DNA of 48,008 nucleotides. Source: Erysipelotrichaceae bacterium (GTDB taxonomy: Bacteria; Bacillota_I; Bacilli_A; Erysipelotrichales; Erysipelotrichaceae). Below are positions 43,181 through 48,008 of the stretch, one piece after another. Made by a program: the position numbers and the translations under genes. Under the pieces are notes generated by a model. The model searched no databases and was not told the origin of the DNA. It saw nothing but the letters and a program-made list of their open reading frames with translations. Numbering within the stretch: position 1 is the first letter of the stretch; each line of letters opens with the position of its first letter. The stretch spans positions 1 to 48,008 of the forward strand of contig JAUNNY010000007.1 in assembly GCA_030531215.1 (NCBI GenBank), in the 5' to 3' direction.

Positions 43181-44245
43181 ATGAAAAACTTCATAGATAT
43201 TCTTTTTGGAAAGAAAAATATTAAACGTACTATCAGTTTTGCGATAGTAATTTTGGCATATGTTATCATTACCGTTCTAACGAATACAATTAGAGTTTCT
43301 AGATTGTTTTCTAGTATTCTAGTACCTGTATGTTGTTATATTGTTTTAGCATTATCACTAAACCTTTGCGTTGGTTTTTCTGGTGAACTGTCATTAGGAC
43401 ATGCCGGTTTCATGGCTGTAGGCGGTTTTACTGCGATTGTTGTTTCAGGTATTTTATCTTACAGCATTCCTAATACGATTATAAGATTACTAATTGCGAT
43501 TATAGCTGGTGGATTGGTTTCTGGCTTATTTGGTTTAGTAATTTCTATTCCAGTTCTTAAATTGTCGGGTGATTATCTTGCGATTGTTACGTTGGCGTTT
43601 GGTCAAATAATTAAATCGATTATTAATAATGTTTATTTAGGTTATGATGCTCAAGGCATACATTTTTCATTTGTTACTAATACAATTGAATTAGCTGAGG
43701 GTGGAAGAATGTTGTTGCTTGGTCCTATGGGATCAGTTGATGTTGAAAAGATTTCATCATTTACTGCTGGGTTTATTTTGATTCTTTTTGTTTTATTTGT
43801 AATTTATACATTAATTGGTAGTAAAAATGGTAGGGCTATTACTGCTGCTAGAGATAATAGAATAGCTGCTGAATCAATTGGTATTAATATTACTAAGACA
43901 AAGACTTTGGCGTTTGTTGTATCAGCTGTTTTAGCTGGTATGGGTGGTGCATTATACGCATTGAATAATACTTCATTACAACCTTCGAAGTTTGATTTTA
44001 ATACTTCTATTTCGATTTTGGTTTATGTTGTATTTGGTGGTTTGGGTAATATTACTGGAACAATTATCGCTACTTCAATTTTGTATGTGCTTCCTGAATT
44101 ATTAAGATCTTTACAAGATTATCGTATGTTGATTTATTCAGTTGTTTTAATTGCTATTATGTTAATTACAAACAATACTTATTTAGGACAAGTAATTCAA
44201 AAAGTGAAGTTAATATTTATGAAGAAAGGAGATAGCCATGAGTGA
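43181..44245 (+). CDS. livM: Branched-chain amino-acid ABC permease LivM
   Basis: A 354-residue permease partner of LivH. Typical LivM motifs: LSLNLCVGFSGELSLGHAGFMAVGGF, LRLSGDYLAIVTLAFGQI-like LKLSGDYLAIVTLAFGQII, and the coupling loop AITAARDNRIAAESIGIN. About ten hydrophobic segments. An AAGG ribosome binding site precedes it, and it overlaps livG by 8 nt. Confidence 0.94.
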   Translation: MKNFIDILFGKKNIKRTISFAIVILAYVIITVLTNTIRVSRLFSSILVPVCCYIVLALSLNLCVGFSGELSLGHAGFMAVGGFTAIVVSGILSYSIPNTIIRLLIAIIAGGLVSGLFGLVISIPVLKLSGDYLAIVTLAFGQIIKSIINNVYLGYDAQGIHFSFVTNTIELAEGGRMLLLGPMGSVDVEKISSFTAGFILILFVLFVIYTLIGSKNGRAITAARDNRIAAESIGINITKTKTLAFVVSAVLAGMGGALYALNNTSLQPSKFDFNTSISILVYVVFGGLGNITGTIIATSILYVLPELLRSLQDYRMLIYSVVLIAIMLITNNTYLGQVIQKVKLIFMKKGDSHE

Positions 44246-45002
44246 ACATGTATTAGAGACTAAATCCTTAGGTATCGATTTTGGTGGTCTAACTGCTGTT
44301 AATAATTTAAATATCTATGTTGATGCTCATGAAATTGTTGGTTTAATTGGACCAAATGGTGCAGGCAAAACAACAGTCTTCAATCTTCTAACAAAAGTTT
44401 ATGAACCTTCTAGAGGCGCTATTTATTTGGATGGTGAAGATATTAAGAAGCTTGATACCGTTGGTGTTAATAAAAGTGGTATCGCTAGAACTTTCCAAAA
44501 TATAAGATTATTTAGCAACATGAGTGTTATTGATAACGTTAAGGTTGCCATGAATAATGAAAGTAATTATTCATTCTTTGATAGTTTGTTACATGATCTT
44601 AAATATTTTAATGAAGAAAAATCGATTGAAGAAAAAGCTTTAAAATTATTAGATATCTTTGATTTAAAGAATGAGAAAGATACTTTAGCTGGTTCTTTAC
44701 CATATGGTGCTCAAAGAAGATTAGAGATTGCAAGAGCTTTAGCTACTTCACCAAAAGTATTGTTATTAGATGAACCAGCAGCTGGTATGAATCCTCAAGA
44801 AACTGAGGAATTAATGAATACTATTAGATTTGTAAGAGAGAATTTTGATGTTTGTATCTTATTGATTGAACATGATATGTCATTAGTTATGGGCATATGT
44901 CAGAGAATATATGTATTGAATTACGGCATGTTGTTAGCGAAAGGAAGCCCTGATGAAATCAAGAATAACAAAGAAGTAATCGCGGCTTATTTAGGTGAAT
45001 AG
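44238..45002 (+). CDS. livG: Branched-chain amino-acid ABC transporter ATPase LivG
   Basis: An ATPase subunit of 254 residues. Walker A is GPNGAGKTT, Q-loop GIARTFQNIRLF, signature region LPYGAQRRLEIARAL (variant of the LSYGxQR seen in LivG), Walker B VLLLDEPAAGMNP, and H-switch IEHDMSLVMG. AAAGGAG upstream. Forms a heterodimer with LivF under LivH/LivM. Confidence 0.94.
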   Translation: MSEHVLETKSLGIDFGGLTAVNNLNIYVDAHEIVGLIGPNGAGKTTVFNLLTKVYEPSRGAIYLDGEDIKKLDTVGVNKSGIARTFQNIRLFSNMSVIDNVKVAMNNESNYSFFDSLLHDLKYFNEEKSIEEKALKLLDIFDLKNEKDTLAGSLPYGAQRRLEIARALATSPKVLLLDEPAAGMNPQETEELMNTIRFVRENFDVCILLIEHDMSLVMGICQRIYVLNYGMLLAKGSPDEIKNNKEVIAAYLGE

Positions 45003-45003
45003 T

Positions 45004-45705
45004 ATGTTAAAAGTTACAGATTTAGTTGTTCGCTATGGCATGATAGAAGCTATTAAAGGTATTTCTTTTGAAGTTAATGATGGAGAAATCATAACTTTAA
45101 TCGGTGCTAATGGTGCAGGTAAAACTACAACGATGCATACATTATCAGGATTATTAAAACCACATAGTGGCACGATTGAATTCGATGGAAAGAATCTTTT
45201 AAAAGTTCCTGCTCATAAAATTGTTGAAATGGGCATTGCACAATGTCCTGAAAGAAGAAGAATATTTGCTTCTCAATCCGTTGAAGATAATTTAATCCTT
45301 GGTGCATATACAAGAAAAGATAAAGATGTTGAAAAAGATTTAATAAATGTTTATCAACTTTTCCCAAGATTATTAGAAAGAAAAAAACAGTTAGCTGGAA
45401 CATTATCTGGTGGTGAACAACAGATGTTGGCTATGGCTAGAGCCTTAATGGCTAAACCAAAAATTATGTTATTAGATGAACCTAGTATGGGTTTATCGCC
45501 ATTACTTGTTAAAGAAATATTTAATATTATTAAGGATATTAACTCAACAGGTGTTACAGTATTATTAGTAGAACAAAATGCCAGAATGGCTTTGAATATC
45601 GCCTCAAGAGCATATGTACTTGAATCAGGTAAAATAGTTTTATCTGGTACTGGTAAAGAGTTGCTTAACTCAGAAAGCGTAAAGAAAGCTTACTTAGGAG
45701 GATAA
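45004..45705 (+). CDS. livF: Branched-chain amino-acid ABC transporter ATPase LivF
   Basis: An ATPase subunit of about 233 residues. Walker A GANGAGKTT, signature LSGGEQQMLAMARALM, Walker B IMLLDEPSMGLSP, and H-loop replaced by LVEQNARMAL, as is normal for LivF. ATG 45004 is preferred to GTG 44995 since AGGTGA (44993-44998) lies 5 nt before it. It starts 1 nt after the livG stop. Confidence 0.93.
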   Translation: MLKVTDLVVRYGMIEAIKGISFEVNDGEIITLIGANGAGKTTTMHTLSGLLKPHSGTIEFDGKNLLKVPAHKIVEMGIAQCPERRRIFASQSVEDNLILGAYTRKDKDVEKDLINVYQLFPRLLERKKQLAGTLSGGEQQMLAMARALMAKPKIMLLDEPSMGLSPLLVKEIFNIIKDINSTGVTVLLVEQNARMALNIASRAYVLESGKIVLSGTGKELLNSESVKKAYLGG

Positions 45706-45708
45706 ATC

Positions 45709-46368
45709 ATGTACGTTAAAGACAAAATGAGCAAAGAATTACAAGTTGCCTTTGCAAAGATGACTATTTCTGAAGTATTAGAATTGATTAAGGATTCTGA
45801 TCTTCACCGTTTGCCTGTTGTAGATAGTAAGAACAATTTGATTGGTCTTATTACAAAGGGTTCAATAAAAAGAGATACTAAGAGTTCTACATTGTCTGTA
45901 TTTGAATTAAATTATCTTTTCAATAGTTTAAAAGTTGAAGATGTAATGATTAAAGGAGAAGACCTTCATACTATTTCTCCAGATGCTTTATTAGAAGAAG
46001 CCGCTTCAATTCTTCGTGAATATAAAGTAGGATGTCTTCCAGTTGTTGATAATGGCAACAAAGTAGTAGGTATCATTACACAAAACGATATTTTTGATGC
46101 CTTTATAGATATCTTGGGTTATCACAAAGATGGCACAAGATATGTTATTGAGATTGCTGAAGATAAACCAGGTGTGCTGAATGCTATATCTAAGTGTTTC
46201 TTAGATATTAATGTATCTATTTCAAATCTTGCTGTTTATAATACTGAAAGAGGTATTGAGCTTGTCGCTATTGCCGTAGGTGAGGGATCAGATAATTGTG
46301 ATGATATCCTTGCGAAGAACGGATATAAAGTTACAAGTAAAATTAGATTACAAAATAAAGAAGCTTAG
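45709..46368 (+). CDS. CBS-CBS-ACT sensor protein
   Basis: A 219-residue soluble protein. Two CBS motifs occupy about 5-60 (LHRLPVVDSKNNLIGLITKG) and 75-135 (VGCLPVVDNGNKVVGIITQND), followed by an ACT domain at about 143-215 (RYVIEIAEDKPGVLNAISK). The order resembles AcuB-type proteins. CBS pairs bind adenine nucleotides and ACT domains bind amino acids, so it could sense energy state and branched-chain amino acids for the transporter. It starts 3 nt after livF with GGAGG overlapping the livF end. No DNA-binding domain. Confidence 0.87.
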   Translation: MYVKDKMSKELQVAFAKMTISEVLELIKDSDLHRLPVVDSKNNLIGLITKGSIKRDTKSSTLSVFELNYLFNSLKVEDVMIKGEDLHTISPDALLEEAASILREYKVGCLPVVDNGNKVVGIITQNDIFDAFIDILGYHKDGTRYVIEIAEDKPGVLNAISKCFLDINVSISNLAVYNTERGIELVAIAVGEGSDNCDDILAKNGYKVTSKIRLQNKEA

Positions 46369-46387
46369 CCAAGCTTCTTTATTTTTT
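46352..46387. terminator. Bidirectional terminator of the liv operon
   Basis: A perfect 15-bp stem (46352-46366 with 46371-46385) with loop AGCC and T-run to 46387. It covers both stop codons of the convergent genes. Confidence 0.88.
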
Positions 46388-46793
46388 CTAAATAGTCTTT
46401 TAATTCATTTTCACTGGTGCATATTTTTTCCAGTGCCATTTTTATCATGAGGTTGTCATCACCACATAAACTTCTGATGTCAGTTTTGTAACCAATACAA
46501 TGTTTGTGATTGGCATAGCAATTTCCTAAAGCGACACACGCTCCCTCATCAGGAACTCTTCCATCTAATAAGAATAAGAAGACTTCTGATTCTGCCATAT
46601 TTTTGATATCTGTTTTAAATACATATTCTTCTTTAGGCATTCCTTCTACGATATCTGGCATTAAGGCAACGATACCACCATCTCTTTGTGGAAGGAATGT
46701 ATCATATCCCCAACTTCTAATTAGTGTATCAATCTTTAGATTGAAATCTTTTTCGCCTTGTGAATATAAAGGAGCTGCAATATATATTTTCAT
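46365..46793 (-). CDS. Nucleoside 2-deoxyribosyltransferase
   Basis: A 142-residue enzyme of the NDT family, which swaps bases on deoxynucleosides or cleaves them for salvage. The N-terminus is KIYIAAPLYSQGEKDFN, with YDTFLPQRDGG and the active-site region FLLDGRVPDEGACVALG (catalytic Glu in DEG). ATG 46793 is chosen because AAAGGAAA lies upstream; ATG 46808 would place the ribosome binding site inside the gene. A minus-strand TATAAT lies at 46816-46821. Confidence 0.85.
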   Translation of the reverse strand: MKIYIAAPLYSQGEKDFNLKIDTLIRSWGYDTFLPQRDGGIVALMPDIVEGMPKEEYVFKTDIKNMAESEVFLFLLDGRVPDEGACVALGNCYANHKHCIGYKTDIRSLCGDDNLMIKMALEKICTSENELKDYLEKIKKLG

Positions 46794-46826
46794 AGTATTT
46801 CCTTTCAATACCTAAATTATAGCAAA

Positions 46827-46853
46827 CAAAAAGCTCTGACTTAATCAGAGCTT
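46827..46853 (-). terminator. Terminator of tuf
   Basis: On the minus strand AAGCTCTGA pairs with TCAGAGCTT (46845-46853 with 46831-46839), then TTTTTGTTTG follows. Confidence 0.83.
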
Positions 46854-46877
46854 ATGTTGTAAACAATTAATCAGTTA

Positions 46878-48008
46878 TTATTTAACAATCTTAGTTACTG
46901 AACCTGAACCAACTGTTCTACCACCTTCACGAATAGAGAACTTAGTTCCTTCTTCGATAGCGATAGGAGAAATTAGTGAAACTGTCATTTCTACGTGGTC
47001 ACCAGGCATAACCATTTCAGCACCACCTAATTCCTTAACAACACCTGTAACGTCTGTTGTACGGAAATAGAATTGTGGACGATAGTTAGCTACGAATGGA
47101 GTATGTCTTCCACCTTCATCCTTAGTTAATACGTAAACTTGAGCTAAGAAATCAGTATGAGGAGTAACTGAACCAGGTTTAGCTAGAACTTGTCCTCTTT
47201 CGATTTCATCACGGTTAACACCACGAAGTAATGCACCGATGTTATCACCAGCTTCAGCTTGATCTAGTTGTTTATGGAACATTTCTAGACCAGTGATAAC
47301 TGTTTTTCTAGTTTCTCTAATACCAACGATTTCAACATCATCGTTTAAGTGAGCAACACCACGCTCAACTCTACCTGTAGCAACTGTACCACGACCAGAG
47401 ATTGTGAATACATCTTCTACTGACATTAAGAATGGCTTATCCATTTCTCTTGCTGGAGAAGGGATATATTCATCAACAGCTTCCATTAATTCATCGATAG
47501 CTTTTTGATATTCAGGATCGCCTTCTAGAGCCTTTAGAGCAGAACCTCTAATGATTGGAGCGTTATCACCATCGAAACCATATTCAGATAGTAATTCACG
47601 AACTTCCATTTCAACTAAGTCGATTAATTCTGGATCATCAACTTGGTCAATCTTATTTAAGAATACTACGATATAAGGAACACCAACTTGTCTAGCAAGT
47701 AGGATATGTTCTCTTGTTTGAGGCATTGGTCCATCTGTTGAAGCAACAACTAGGATTGCTCCATCCATTTGAGCAGCACCAGTAATCATGTTTTTAACAT
47801 AGTCGGCATGTCCTGGGCAGTCTACGTGAGCATAGTGTCTCTTTGCTGTCTTGTACTCAACGTGTGCAGTATTAATAGTGATACCACGAGCCTTCTCTTC
47901 AGGGGCTCCATCGATTTGGTCGTAAGCTTTGAATTCAGCTTGACCTTGTTCTGCTAATCTCTTAGTGATAGCAGCAGTTAAAGTAGTTTTACCATGGTCA
48001 ACGTGACC
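46878..48008 (-). CDS. tuf: Elongation factor Tu, 3' part (cut by window edge)
   Basis: Carries aminoacyl-tRNA to the ribosome. The reading frame is open to the window edge: it begins [20 protein letters not shown] (P-loop), then [21 protein letters not shown] and [11 protein letters not shown], and ends in the usual domain 3 with [15 protein letters not shown]. 376 residues are present; about 18 N-terminal residues lie beyond 48008. No break or frameshift. The strong terminator at 46827 shows it is the last gene of its transcript, probably behind fusA. Confidence 0.97.
   Translation of the reverse strand, partial: GHVDHGKTTLTAAITKRLAEQGQAEFKAYDQIDGAPEEKARGITINTAHVEYKTAKRHYAHVDCPGHADYVKNMITGAAQMDGAILVVASTDGPMPQTREHILLARQVGVPYIVVFLNKIDQVDDPELIDLVEMEVRELLSEYGFDGDNAPIIRGSALKALEGDPEYQKAIDELMEAVDEYIPSPAREMDKPFLMSVEDVFTISGRGTVATGRVERGVAHLNDDVEIVGIRETRKTVITGLEMFHKQLDQAEAGDNIGALLRGVNRDEIERGQVLAKPGSVTPHTDFLAQVYVLTKDEGGRHTPFVANYRPQFYFRTTDVTGVVKELGGAEMVMPGDHVEMTVSLISPIAIEEGTKFSIREGGRTVGSGSVTKIVK

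Overview
The window is a low-G+C chromosomal segment from an anaerobic Bacillota, most likely an Erysipelotrichales-type gut bacterium. This is judged from the AT-rich third positions, an oxygen-sensitive class III ribonucleotide reductase as the only RNR seen, the paired glgC/glgD ADP-glucose pyrophosphorylase genes typical of Bacillota, an ECF riboflavin transporter subunit under an FMN riboswitch, and AGGAGG-type ribosome binding sites. Taxonomy below phylum is inference. No rRNA, tRNA, phage or CRISPR array was recognised.

Layout. 1-1636: a short hypothetical gene, a YczE-like membrane protein and xanthine phosphoribosyltransferase. 1680-7306: a MATE transporter fused to a histidine-kinase-type ATPase domain, a ceramidase-like hydrolase, an M3 lipoprotein peptidase and a divergent HExxH protein. 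7390-11972: an anaerobic DNA-precursor operon in which a MarR repressor is fused to the NrdG activase and NrdD carries a C-terminal glutaredoxin-like domain. It is followed by a thioredoxin-reductase-like flavoprotein, and two palindromes at the promoter suggest autoregulation. About 11973-14640: an IS605-type element (tnpB and tnpA divergent, matching end hairpins) inserted at the reductase stop codon, with a broken regulator inside. 14696-18598: sugar nucleotidyltransferase, glycerol kinase, sirtuin, FMN riboswitch and ribU.

18681-24910: an acidic tail-anchored protein, cmk, der and a class A penicillin-binding protein. 24968-37604: ten tightly packed genes ending in a complete glycogen set (pulA-glgC-glgD-glgA-glgB) and trmN6. 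37657-40722: a PPC-domain protein, two CobW/COG0523 GTPases (one with a 24-histidine loop) and a PHP phosphoesterase, plausibly metal-related. 40763-46368: a branched-chain amino-acid transporter operon (binding protein, LivH, LivM, LivG, LivF) ending in a CBS-ACT sensor. It is preceded by a 41-codon Ile/Leu/Val-rich leader peptide and an attenuator-type terminator. 46365-48008: a nucleoside deoxyribosyltransferase and the 3' part of tuf, cut by the window edge.

The least ordinary items are the leader-peptide attenuator of the liv operon, the self-regulating MarR-NrdG fusion with a redoxin-fused NrdD, and extended -10 promoters placed so close to start codons that several mRNAs may be leaderless.
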